From positions 61,582-125,581 of the forward strand of contig JBIQHJ010000006.1 of assembly GCA_044508625.1 (NCBI GenBank): 64,000 nucleotides of DNA, written 5' to 3'. Below are positions 49,482 to 57,488 of the stretch, one piece after another (positions within the stretch are counted from its first letter, which is position 1; every line of letters starts with the position of its first letter). Source of the DNA: Castellaniella sp044508625. GTDB lineage: Bacteria; Pseudomonadota; Gammaproteobacteria; Burkholderiales; Burkholderiaceae_B. The position numbers and the translations under genes were made by a program. The notes under the pieces were generated by a model. The model had not been told where the DNA came from. It saw nothing but the letters and a program-made list of their open reading frames with translations, and did no database searches.

Positions 49482-50453
49482 ATGGGATCTGTTCACGACG
49501 ACAGCATGGTTGTCGATGGCCTGATCGTCGCCAAATGGGATCGGGCCGTCTTCGAGGACATGAAAAAGGGAGGGCTGACCGCCGCTAGCTGCACGGTATC
49601 CCTCTGGGAAGGGTTCCGGGATACCGTCAGCAACATCGCGGACATGAAGAAGCTCATCCGCGACAATGCGGACCTGGTCGCTCTGGTGCGGACCGTGGAC
49701 GATATTCACCGAGCAAAGATGGACGGCAAGACCGGCATCATCATCAGCTTCCAGAATTCGCACGCTTTCGAGGACCTGCTGGGCAGCATCGAGGCTTTTT
49801 CCGATATGGGTGTCCGCATCGTACAGCTTTGCTATAACACGCAGAACCTGGTCGGTACTGGCTGCTATGAACGCGACGGCGGCCTTTCAGGTTATGGGCA
49901 TGAAGTCATTGCGGAAATGAATCGCTGCGGCATCATGATCGATCTGTCGCACGTTGGCGCAAACACCTCTCGTGAAACCATTCTCGCTTCCGGCAAGCCG
50001 GTTTGCTATTCACACTGCCTGCCGTCGGGGCTCAAGGACCACCCACGCAACAAAAGCGACGCAGAGCTTCGATTCATCGTTGAGCACGGCGGCTTTGTAG
50101 GCGTCACCATGTTTTCGCCGTTCTTGCGGCGAGGCGCGGATGCCAATGTCCATGACTATGTGGAGGCCTTCGACTATGTCATCGATCTGATTGGTGAAGA
50201 CCGCGTGGGCATCGGCAGCGACTTCACACAAGGCTACGACAAGGGATTTTTCGACTGGATCACCCATGACAAAGGGCGCTACCGCCGCTTGACCGATTTC
50301 GGCACCGTCCGGAATCCCGAGGGCATACGCACGATTGGCGAATTTCCCAATCTTACCCGCGCAATGGAGCGCGCTGGCTGGCCGGCTTCCCGCATGGAAA
50401 AGGTTCTAGGGGCCAACTGGATGCGTTTTTACGGTGAAGTGTGGAATGCCTGA
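49482..50453 (+). CDS. M19 (renal dipeptidase) family protein lacking first-metal ligands
   Basis: This 323-residue TIM-barrel amidohydrolase keeps the second-metal His residues (MIDLSHVG and YSHCLPSGLKDHPRNKSD) and the late Asp (VGIGSDFTQGYD). The N-terminal His-x-Asp of active dipeptidases (DGHxD) is DGLIVAKWD, and the bridging Glu (EGG) is Gln in ISFQNSHAFED. It therefore cannot hold the usual dinuclear zinc site. As I recall, a similar non-canonical M19 gene lies in glycine betaine/dimethylglycine catabolic loci of Pseudomonas, so an accessory or enzymatic role in N-methyl amino acid breakdown is possible. AAGGAG precedes the ATG. Confidence 0.88.
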   Translation: MGSVHDDSMVVDGLIVAKWDRAVFEDMKKGGLTAASCTVSLWEGFRDTVSNIADMKKLIRDNADLVALVRTVDDIHRAKMDGKTGIIISFQNSHAFEDLLGSIEAFSDMGVRIVQLCYNTQNLVGTGCYERDGGLSGYGHEVIAEMNRCGIMIDLSHVGANTSRETILASGKPVCYSHCLPSGLKDHPRNKSDAELRFIVEHGGFVGVTMFSPFLRRGADANVHDYVEAFDYVIDLIGEDRVGIGSDFTQGYDKGFFDWITHDKGRYRRLTDFGTVRNPEGIRTIGEFPNLTRAMERAGWPASRMEKVLGANWMRFYGEVWNA

Positions 50454-50496
50454 TTTACCCATCGGAAGATGAAATGGTGATTCTTGCCAAGCCGGC

Positions 50497-50512
50497 ATAA
50501 TGGTATGATTAT
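50497..50512. promoter_or_regulatory. candidate autoregulatory site of the LysR gene
   Basis: ATAATGGTATGATTAT has 5-bp inverted arms ATAAT/ATTAT and shares ATGGTATGA with the P450 promoter region. It lies 26 bp before the LysR start codon, where self-binding would affect transcription. Confidence 0.45.
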
Positions 50513-50537
50513 CGTCCGGAACCGCGGGAGGTCATAC

Positions 50538-51437
50538 ATGGCCATGCGCTTCGAGCTGCGCCACCTTCGCGCTTTCGTCCTGCTGGCTGAAGAGCTGCAC
50601 TTCGGGCATGCTGCCGAACGCCTCTGTATGACCCAACCCGCACTCAGCCGAATAATCCGTTCACTGGAAGAAGACATCGGTGTGGAACTCTTGCTGCGAA
50701 CGACACGCAGCGTCGAGCTTACAGAAGCCGGGCGAGTGTTTTTGTCGGAATGCCGGGAGGTGCTGAGGCTGCTGGAGCGGGGGGTGATGCGGACCCATAG
50801 CGCGGCTTTGGGCGAGGCCGGAAATATTTCGGTGGCCTATACGGATTTTGCCATCAATGGTCCGCTTCCGCGGATATTGGAGGCCTTCCGGCGCGAACAT
50901 CCCGGAGTACGGGTAGAGTTGAGCTACGTACCCACGGTGGTTCAAAAGGAGGAGATTCTGGCCGGCCACATTGACATCGGCCTGATGGTCGGGCCGTTTC
51001 AAAGCAAGGGCGTCAATTCTATTTCCGTAATGTTCGATCCCTTGGTCGTTTTGCTGTCGGACGGCCATCCTCTTGCTCGGCAAGAGACAATTTCCCTCAA
51101 GGACCTGTCGGAAGAACCCTTTGTCCTGGGCTCCAAGGGCAGTTGGGCGGCATTCAGGCACATCGTGTTCTCCGCCTGTCGAGAAGCCGGCTTTTCGCCC
51201 AACGTGGTTCAGGAGGCGTCGACCAGCGACGGCATCTTTGGTCTCGTTTCCGCCAATATCGGGGTCTCGCTCTATCCCGGGTGCGTGCGCAGTATTCAAC
51301 GTCAGGGCTTGGCCATCAGGCCGTTGGAAGGAGGGGTGCACCAGGTTGAAACACTGGCTGTTTGGCGAAGCGACAGTGTTTCACCGAGTGTCCAGCGTTT
51401 TGTGAGCACGCTGAGCAATATCATCAGGCACCTTTGA
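50538..51437 (+). CDS. LysR-family transcriptional regulator
   Basis: This 299-residue protein has an N-terminal winged helix FELRHLRAFVLLAEELHFGHAAERLCMTQPALSRIIRSLEE (50550-50672) and a periplasmic-binding-protein-like effector domain. It is of the CbnR/BenM/CatM-like branch with an RTTRSVELTEAGRVFL wing. GGGAGG lies six bases before the ATG at 50538. It is the last gene of the island, on the same strand as the genes it probably activates, which is unusual for LysR pairs (normally divergent). Confidence 0.93.
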   Translation: MAMRFELRHLRAFVLLAEELHFGHAAERLCMTQPALSRIIRSLEEDIGVELLLRTTRSVELTEAGRVFLSECREVLRLLERGVMRTHSAALGEAGNISVAYTDFAINGPLPRILEAFRREHPGVRVELSYVPTVVQKEEILAGHIDIGLMVGPFQSKGVNSISVMFDPLVVLLSDGHPLARQETISLKDLSEEPFVLGSKGSWAAFRHIVFSACREAGFSPNVVQEASTSDGIFGLVSANIGVSLYPGCVRSIQRQGLAIRPLEGGVHQVETLAVWRSDSVSPSVQRFVSTLSNIIRHL

Positions 51438-51462
51438 GAGGCGGCGTGGCCCGCACCGACGG

Positions 51463-52119
51463 CTAGGCCTCGACCGCAATGCGCTGCCAGGCCCGTGCGA
51501 AGCACTCGGCCAGCCGCTCGCCGGCCTCGGCGGGATCGGCGGCGACCCCGCAGGCGGCCATGTCGACCGTGCGCAGACCCTCGTAGCCGCAGGGATTGAT
51601 GCCCAGGAAGGGGCTCAGGTCCATCGCCACGTTCAGGGCCACGCCGTGATAGGCGCAGCCATTGCGGACCTTGATGCCCAGGGCCGCGATCTTGGCCAGC
51701 TCGGGGCCCGCGGGCTCGGCCAGGGTCTCGGGAGGGACGTAGATCCCCGGCGCGCCCGGCTTGCGGCAGGCGCCGGATATGCCGTAGGACCCCAGCACCT
51801 CCAGCACCCCGTCCTCGAGCAGCGCCACGAATTCCTTGACGAATACGTGCCGCCTGCGCAGGTCCACCAGGGTGTACAGGACGACCTGGCCGGGTCCGTG
51901 ATAGGTCACCTGGCCGCCGCGATTGCAATGCACGACCGGGATGCCGCCGGGATTGAGGATGTGCTCGGGCCGGCCGGCCTGGCCCAGGGTGTAGACGGGC
52001 GCATGCTCGACCAGCCAGATCTCGTCCGGGGTCTCGGGCCCGCGCGACTCGGTGAAGTCCCGCATCGCATGCCAGACGGGCTCGTAGTCCGCGGGACGCG
52101 GCAGGCGCCGGATTTCCAT
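51463..52119 (-). CDS. lipB: octanoyl-[ACP]:protein N-octanoyltransferase
   Basis: This 218-residue enzyme starts lipoylation of 2-oxoacid dehydrogenases. It carries RGGQVTYHGPGQVVLYTLVDL, GIKVRNGCAYHGVALNV and the catalytic Cys in INPCGYEGLRTVDM; the active-site Lys is in GIKVRNG. The ATG at 52119 follows GGGAGGGG. It is downstream of the DUF493 gene by 16 bp, the conserved ybeD-lipB pair. lipA would be expected next but is not here: the AT-rich island lies directly beyond. Confidence 0.96.
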   Translation of the reverse strand: MEIRRLPRPADYEPVWHAMRDFTESRGPETPDEIWLVEHAPVYTLGQAGRPEHILNPGGIPVVHCNRGGQVTYHGPGQVVLYTLVDLRRRHVFVKEFVALLEDGVLEVLGSYGISGACRKPGAPGIYVPPETLAEPAGPELAKIAALGIKVRNGCAYHGVALNVAMDLSPFLGINPCGYEGLRTVDMAACGVAADPAEAGERLAECFARAWQRIAVEA

Positions 52120-52135
52120 GCCCACCCCTCCCCTC

Positions 52136-52411
52136 TCAGAGCACCACGGACACCAGCTCGTGCCCATGCAACGCCCGGTAGAGCGCGTCGAGCTGCTCGC
52201 GCGATTCGACCCGCACGGTCAGCGTCAGGCCGACGTAGTTGCCCCGGCTGCTGGGCCGGACCTCGATGGTGGCCGGATCGAAGGACGGGTCGAATTCCAG
52301 CACCACCTCGGCCATGGCGCGCGCGAAGTCCTCGCGGGCGCGCCCCATCACCTTGATGGGGAAGTCGCAGGGATAGGTGATGAGGGATTCCTCGGGCGGG
52401 ATCGGCTTCAT
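52136..52411 (-). CDS. DUF493 (YbeD-like) protein
   Basis: This 91-residue ACT-like small protein reads LITYPCDFPIKVMGRA then GNYVGLTLTVRVESREQLDALYRAL, typical of the YbeD family linked to lipB. A ligand or regulatory role is suspected, not shown. Its ATG overlaps the aminotransferase stop by four bases. Confidence 0.9.
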   Translation of the reverse strand: MKPIPPEESLITYPCDFPIKVMGRAREDFARAMAEVVLEFDPSFDPATIEVRPSSRGNYVGLTLTVRVESREQLDALYRALHGHELVSVVL

Positions 52412-53271
52412 AGGGCGGCGATCGCCTCGTCGTAGGCCTCGCGCAATGCGCGGTACACCGGCCCGGGGCGGCCGGAGCCCACGGGACGCCCGTCGTGCCA
52501 CAGGATGGGCAGGATTTCCTTGGTGGCCGAGGTCAGCATGAGCTCGTCGGCCTCCGCCACCTCGCTGCGCGGGATCGGCCGGCACTGGAAGGGGATTCCG
52601 CGCGCCTGGGCGAGCTCCTCGAGCAGGCCGTAGCGCACGCCCTCGAGGACGTGGCGGTCGCGCACGGGCGCCAGCAGCACGCCCTGGCGCGCCACCCAGA
52701 CGTTGGCCGCCGAGGCCTCGCTGAGCAGGCCGTCGCGGAACTGGATCACGTCGTCCACGCCCGCCTCGACCGCGGCCTGCCTGGCCAGCACATTGCCCAG
52801 CAGCGACACGGACTTGATGTCGCAGCGGTGCCAGCGGATGTCCTCCAGGCTGATGGTGCGCAGGCCGGTCTCGCGCACCTCGCCCACGCGGGCGAAGGGC
52901 GCCACCATGCAGAAGACCGTCGGCCGCACGCCCTTGGGAAAGGGATGGTCGCGCTTGGCCACGCCGCGCGTCACCTGCAGATAGAGCATGACGTCGCGAC
53001 CGCGGCCCTCGCGCGCCAGCATGTCGAGGATGAGGTTTTTCCAGTCCTCGCGGGACCAGCCCGTCTCGAGGCCAACCGCATCCAGGCTGCGCAGCAGGCG
53101 GGCCAGGTGGCCCTCCATGCGAAAGGGCTTGCCCAGGTAGGCGGGCACGACCTCGTAGATGCCGTCGCCGAAGATGAATCCCCGGTCGAGCACGGAAATC
53201 CGGGCGTCACCGAGGCGGACGTACTCGCCGTTCAAATATACGATGCTGTCGTTGTCGACATCCGGGATCAT
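52408..53271 (-). CDS. dat: D-amino acid aminotransferase
   Basis: This 287-residue fold-type IV PLP enzyme carries VLDRGFIFGDGIYEVVPAY, the Schiff-base Lys in RCDIKSVSLLGNVL and LLSEASAANVWV. The DAAT branch transaminates D-alanine and other D-amino acids to 2-oxoacids. It stands between dacC (D-Ala carboxypeptidase) and DUF493-lipB, the usual betaproteobacterial order, so recycling of D-Ala is plausible. Confidence 0.93.
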   Translation of the reverse strand: MIPDVDNDSIVYLNGEYVRLGDARISVLDRGFIFGDGIYEVVPAYLGKPFRMEGHLARLLRSLDAVGLETGWSREDWKNLILDMLAREGRGRDVMLYLQVTRGVAKRDHPFPKGVRPTVFCMVAPFARVGEVRETGLRTISLEDIRWHRCDIKSVSLLGNVLARQAAVEAGVDDVIQFRDGLLSEASAANVWVARQGVLLAPVRDRHVLEGVRYGLLEELAQARGIPFQCRPIPRSEVAEADELMLTSATKEILPILWHDGRPVGSGRPGPVYRALREAYDEAIAAL

Positions 53272-53301
53272 CGTGCGGGCCTCATGCGGGACGGATGGGA
53301 A

Positions 53302-54531
53302 TCACTGGAACAGCAGGCGCACCTTGTCGACCAGGCGCCCGAAGAAACCCGCCTCGGGGACCGCCGCCTCGACCAGCAGGGGCACCGTCTTGAGCGTCCT
53401 GTCGCCCAGGGACACCTGCAGGGATCCCATCTCGTCGCCCTTGTCCAGCGGCGCGAGCAGGGGCTGGGTGTAGTGCGCGACCGACTGGATGGCATCGGCG
53501 CGGCCGCGCGGCACGGTCACCCACAAGGGCTCGCGCACCCCGAGCGCGACCGTGTCGGCCGCGCCCTCCCATACGCGGGCCTGGACGGCGGGCTGCCCCG
53601 GCGCCAGCAGGCGCACGGTGTCGAAGTTCTTGAAGCTCCAGTTCAGCAGCTTGAGGCTGTTTTCGGTACGGGCGGCGTCGCTGGCCGCGCCCACCAGCAC
53701 CGCCACCACCCGGCGGCCGTCGCGCAGCGCGGTGGACACCAGGCAATAGCCCGCGGACTGGGTATGTCCGGTCTTGAGGCCGTCGACGGTGGAATCCGCC
53801 CACAGCAGGCGATTGCGGTTGCTCTGCTTGATCTTGTTGTAGGTGAATTCGCGCTGGCTGTAATAGTGCATGTAGTGGGGAAAGCGGCTGACCAGTTCGC
53901 GGGCCAGGCGCGCGAGGTCCTCGACGGTGGTCATGTGGTCAGGGTCGGGCAGGCCGGTGGAGTTGGTGAAGTGGGTGTGCTTCAGCCCCATGCGCGCGCC
54001 CTGCTCGTTCATCATGGCCGCGAAGGCCGATTCGCTGCCGGCCACCGCCTCGGCGAGGGCCACGGTGGCGTCATTCCCCGATTGCACGATCAGCCCCTGG
54101 AGCAATTCGTCGACGCTCACGTCGGTATTGGGACTGATGAACATCCGCGAGCCCTCGGTCTTCCAGGCCTTTTCGGACACGTGGACCTTCTGGTCGAGCT
54201 TCAGGCGCCCGCTGTCCAGGGCCTCGAAGATCACGTAGGCCGACATCAGCTTGGTGAGCGAGGCCGGCTCGACCGGCTCCTCGGGATTCTGGGCGGCGAT
54301 CACCTGGCCGCTGTTGGCGTCCAGCGTCATCCAGGCCTTGGCGCCCAGCGTGGGCGCCGGGATATTGGAGAGCTCGCTGACCATGGACAGCGTCCCGGCC
54401 GCCGCGGCCGCGGGCGGCTCGCCCGTCCCCTGCGCGGGCGCCAGGGCCGGCGCGAGCAGGGCGCACGCGAGGGCGAAGCGCGCAAAAGGGAGGCGGAACG
54501 TCGGCAAGTGCGAAAGCGTGGTCATGGGCAT
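53302..54531 (-). CDS. dacC: D-alanyl-D-alanine carboxypeptidase (PBP5/6 type)
   Basis: This 409-residue periplasmic enzyme has a signal peptide (cut near ALAPA-QGT) and the three penicillin-binding motifs SLTK, SGN and KTG. A C-terminal PBP5_C domain and an amphipathic membrane-anchor helix (FFGRLVDKVRLLFQ) follow. It trims pentapeptides to tetrapeptides. No clear Shine-Dalgarno is seen, and ATGs at 54531 and 54525 are both possible. Confidence 0.94.
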   Translation of the reverse strand: MPMTTLSHLPTFRLPFARFALACALLAPALAPAQGTGEPPAAAAAGTLSMVSELSNIPAPTLGAKAWMTLDANSGQVIAAQNPEEPVEPASLTKLMSAYVIFEALDSGRLKLDQKVHVSEKAWKTEGSRMFISPNTDVSVDELLQGLIVQSGNDATVALAEAVAGSESAFAAMMNEQGARMGLKHTHFTNSTGLPDPDHMTTVEDLARLARELVSRFPHYMHYYSQREFTYNKIKQSNRNRLLWADSTVDGLKTGHTQSAGYCLVSTALRDGRRVVAVLVGAASDAARTENSLKLLNWSFKNFDTVRLLAPGQPAVQARVWEGAADTVALGVREPLWVTVPRGRADAIQSVAHYTQPLLAPLDKGDEMGSLQVSLGDRTLKTVPLLVEAAVPEAGFFGRLVDKVRLLFQ

Positions 54532-54680
54532 GGAATGGGATCTTTGGATCGGTAGGCGGAACACCGGCCATTATAGGCAGGGGCGCCGCAGGCCCACGGG
54601 CGGCGCGGCGCCCGAAATCGAGACAAAAAGCAAGCAACTGCAACCGGATCCAGGGCCGCGGGCGCCGGATTCCCGCCCGC

Positions 54681-54762
54681 GCGCGGGCTCATCCGGGTCC
54701 GCGGCGGCATCTGGGACGACGGGGCGAACCACCGGATCCCCACCCATGCGCGGGCTCATCCG
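54681..54762. repeat. 15-bp direct repeat
   Basis: GCGCGGGCTCATCCG occurs at 54681-54695 and again at 54748-54762. The second copy covers the stop codon of the serine hydrolase gene, so the intervening stretch may be a small local duplication or slippage product. The rest of the 54532-54755 gap shows nothing else. Confidence 0.5.
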
Positions 54763-55415
54763 CCGCCTCCGCCCAGGCCGGCCAGGCTGGACTGGATGAT
54801 GCGCCGCAGGGTCAGGAGCCTGCCATGGAAGAAATGCCCGGCATCCGGCACCACGATCACCGGCAACTGCCGGGTCCGCGCGAAATCCATCGCCTCGGCC
54901 AGCGGCACGACCTCGTCACGCTCGCCGTGCACCAGCAGCGTATCGTCGGGCACAGACACCGTGCGGAACCGGAAGCGCTCGACCGCGCAGCCGATCAGGA
55001 TCAGGCGATCGGGCAGCGGCATCCCGCGATCGGCGAGCTCGGCATACAATTGGGCCGCGACCGCCGTCCCGAAAGAGAACCCGGCCAGCACCCAGGGGCC
55101 GCCGGCGGCCCGGGGATGGGCCTCGGCGAACTGCTCGACCAGCATGCGCATGTCGGTGGTCTCGCCCTCGGCGCGATCAAAGGCGCCCGCCGAGGCGCCG
55201 ACCCCGCGGAAATCGGGGCGCACCGCCATCAGCCCGTGCTGGACGCAGGCCCGGGCCACCGTGGTGACGATCTTGTTGTCGCGCGCGCCGCCATGCAGGG
55301 GATGGGGATGCAGGACCAGGGCCCAGCCCGCGGGCTCGTCCCCCGGCAGGTCCAGGACGCAATCCACGGCGCCCGCGGCACCCTGGAATGTCGCTTTCTG
55401 GGTACGCAACAACAT
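54756..55415 (-). CDS. alpha/beta hydrolase (COG2945 type)
   Basis: This 219-residue protein has a PHPLHGG oxyanion region, nucleophile elbow GFSFG, an Asp in VHGERDEVVPL and a His in VPDAGHFFHG, completing a catalytic triad. COG2945 proteins are small cytosolic serine hydrolases with unknown substrates. It diverges from birA across a 58-bp gap. Confidence 0.9.
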   Translation of the reverse strand: MLLRTQKATFQGAAGAVDCVLDLPGDEPAGWALVLHPHPLHGGARDNKIVTTVARACVQHGLMAVRPDFRGVGASAGAFDRAEGETTDMRMLVEQFAEAHPRAAGGPWVLAGFSFGTAVAAQLYAELADRGMPLPDRLILIGCAVERFRFRTVSVPDDTLLVHGERDEVVPLAEAMDFARTRQLPVIVVPDAGHFFHGRLLTLRRIIQSSLAGLGGGGG

Positions 55416-55473
55416 TTTGACGAGAATCCTCCACGCCGGCCGGCATACGATACGAGAGATCGTCCCATTCTAT

Positions 55474-56352
55474 ATGACACACGCCCCCATGGATCACGAA
55501 GACTCCGAATTCCTGCCGGCGCCCGAGGCCCTGGCCGAGGAATTGCGGGCGGCGCTGCCGGGCGCCTGGCGCATCGACTGGGCCGAGCGCACCGGATCCA
55601 CCAACGCCGACCTGCTGGCGCGCGCGCGCCACGACCGGGGCGTGCCCGCGCGGCCCTGGCTGCTGGGCAGCCACCTGCAGGAACAAGGGCGCGGACGCGC
55701 CGGACGCACCTGGCAGAACCGGCGCGGCGCCAACCTGATGTTCTCCTGCGCCTTCGACGTCTTTCTCCAGGCCCGGCAGCTACCCACGCTGGCCCCCCTC
55801 GTCGGCATGGCCTCCTGCGAGACGCTGCGCGGCCTGCTCGGCCCGGACACCCGCAAGCGCCTCTCGATGAAGTGGCCCAACGACCTGCTCTGGGACCAGG
55901 GAAAGCTCGCCGGCATCCTGATCGAGACCACGCGCGCGGGCACGGCCATGGCGGCCGACCATTTCATCGTCATCATCGGGTTCGGCCTGAACCTGCGCGA
56001 TGCGCGCGCCCTGAGCCAGTCCCTGGACCGCCAGGTCTCGGACTGGGCCGGCATCGCTGGCGCCGACGCCCGCGCGGCCCGCGCCGGCGCCGCCACCCTG
56101 GTCGCGCGGCTGGCGCTCGCCTGGTACGAGGACCTGAACCGCGCGACCGCCCACGGCTTCGAGGGCCTGGCCGCGCGCTACGCCGGGGTCGACGCCCTCG
56201 AGGGCCAATGGCTGGACGTGCTGGACGACGGACGCCTGCTGCACACCGGCATCGCCTGCGGCATCGATGACCAGGGGCGGCTGCTGCTGCGCGGCGCCCA
56301 CGGCGAGATCGCCGTGTCCGTCGGCGAGATCTCCGTGAGGACGCGCCCATGA
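55474..56352 (+). CDS. birA: biotin-[acetyl-CoA-carboxylase] ligase
   Basis: This 292-residue protein lacks the N-terminal DNA-binding domain of E. coli BirA, so it is a catalytic-only ligase. It carries the biotin/ATP motif GRGRAGRTWQN and KWPNDLLWDQGKLAGILIET, then a C-terminal SH3-like domain. The ATG at 55474 or 55489 could be used. Its stop overlaps the coaX start by four bases; birA-coaX pairing is common. Confidence 0.95.
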   Translation: MTHAPMDHEDSEFLPAPEALAEELRAALPGAWRIDWAERTGSTNADLLARARHDRGVPARPWLLGSHLQEQGRGRAGRTWQNRRGANLMFSCAFDVFLQARQLPTLAPLVGMASCETLRGLLGPDTRKRLSMKWPNDLLWDQGKLAGILIETTRAGTAMAADHFIVIIGFGLNLRDARALSQSLDRQVSDWAGIAGADARAARAGAATLVARLALAWYEDLNRATAHGFEGLAARYAGVDALEGQWLDVLDDGRLLHTGIACGIDDQGRLLLRGAHGEIAVSVGEISVRTRP

Positions 56353-57230
56353 GCGCGGAGTCCTCCCCGATCCTGCTGGTCGACGCGGGCAACACGCGCG
56401 CCAAGTTCGGCTGGCTCGAGCCCGCCAGCGGCGCGCGAGAGAGCCAGGCCCAGGTGCTGGACTACGCCCAGCTCGAGGGGCTGGGAGCGCGCCTGGAGGC
56501 CCTGGGCGTGCGGCCGGGGCGGGTGCTGGCCACCAATGTGGCGGGGCCCGCGGTCGCGCGCCGGCTGGAGGCCGTCTGCCACCGGCAACTGAGCCTGCCG
56601 GTGCAGTGGCTGGACGGCCGCCACGGGCGCGGCCTGCTGCACAATCGCTACCACAACGCCGGCCAGTTGGGGGCGGACCGCTGGGTGGGCCTGATCGGCC
56701 TGCTGCACCGGGTGCGCGAATCGCCCGACTGGATCGGGGGCGCGCCCATGCTGCTCGCGACCTTCGGCACCGCCACCACGCTGGACACCATCGTCCTGCG
56801 GCCCGGCCGGGACGGCGTCCCCGAGGCGCAGTTCCTGGGCGGGCTGATCCTGCCCGGCCCGGTGCTGATGGCGCGTTCGCTGGCCGACCACACCGCCCAC
56901 CTGCCCTTCGCCGAAGGCACGCCCACCGACTATCCGGTCGACACCCACAACGCGATCAGTAGCGGCATCGCCGCCGCGCAGGCGGGCGCCCTGCTGCGCC
57001 AGTGGCGCAACGGCCTCGAGGGCGCGGCCGCGCGGGCGGCCCTGGTCTTCGTGAGCGGCGGCGGCTGGCCGCTGGTGCGCCCCGAGGTCGAACGCGGGCT
57101 GGCACGCGCCCAGGCCGACCTGGGCCTGCCCCTGCGGCCGGCGCACCACCTGGCCAACCCGGTGCTCGACGGCCTGGCCTGCCTGGCCCTGGGGCCCGAG
57201 GATGCCACCGCGGGACGGCTGATATACTGA
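56349..57230 (+). CDS. coaX: type III pantothenate kinase
   Basis: This 293-residue enzyme performs the first step of CoA synthesis. It carries LLVDAGNTRAKFGWL (phosphate-binding), GADRWVGLIGLLH and TFGTATTLDTI, the type III hallmarks, with no P-loop. Translationally coupled to birA (ATGA). Confidence 0.96.
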   Translation: MSAESSPILLVDAGNTRAKFGWLEPASGARESQAQVLDYAQLEGLGARLEALGVRPGRVLATNVAGPAVARRLEAVCHRQLSLPVQWLDGRHGRGLLHNRYHNAGQLGADRWVGLIGLLHRVRESPDWIGGAPMLLATFGTATTLDTIVLRPGRDGVPEAQFLGGLILPGPVLMARSLADHTAHLPFAEGTPTDYPVDTHNAISSGIAAAQAGALLRQWRNGLEGAAARAALVFVSGGGWPLVRPEVERGLARAQADLGLPLRPAHHLANPVLDGLACLALGPEDATAGRLIY

Positions 57231-57311
57231 ATGGGCTTTCGAACCACTGAACGGGCTTTCGGACCCGACGCTGCTCTCGAACCCAAAGCTCTCGCACCCG
57301 AACCTCAATCC

Positions 57312-57488
57312 ATGCACCTGCTCCTGACGCTCGCCATCCTGGTCAATGTCGCGCTCTTTGCCTTCGGCCAGGGATTCTTCGGCACTCCGCCCGTCGAGCA
57401 GGGCCGCGACCCGCGCCCGCTCTCGCAGCGCAACCAGGCGGCCATCACCCTCGGCCCGCCCCTCGCGGCAGACTCCACGCAACCATGA
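57312..57488 (+). CDS. 58-residue single-helix membrane protein
   Basis: The protein has one N-terminal hydrophobic helix (MHLLLTLAILVNVALFAFGQGFF) and a polar tail rich in Pro, Arg and Gln. Its stop overlaps the galU start by four bases, and it follows coaX by about 80 bp, which supports it being a real gene. No family recognised. A start at 57231 would add an unconvincing polar stretch with a repeated GF(R/D)T-like sequence. Confidence 0.6.
   Translation: MHLLLTLAILVNVALFAFGQGFFGTPPVEQGRDPRPLSQRNQAAITLGPPLAADSTQP

Larger units (their letters stand above)
40575..51437. other. AT-richer catabolic island (inferred)
   Basis: Ten genes, all on the plus strand, have visibly lower GC and many ATA and other AT-ending codons compared with both flanks, which are core genes (enoyl-CoA hydratase and lipB). 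Contents are P450, ferredoxin, LIV-type ABC transporter, ferredoxin reductase, M19-like protein and LysR regulator. No integrase, transposase, tRNA or flanking repeat was seen, so acquisition is inferred from composition only. Confidence 0.7.

Noticed and set aside
40575..51437. Integrase, transposase or att repeats bounding the AT-rich island
   Set aside because: None were seen on reading both flanks; the evidence for transfer remains compositional only.
51438..51462. Missing lipA as evidence of a gene disruption
   Set aside because: The island follows lipB directly, but lipA may simply be elsewhere; the window cannot show it.
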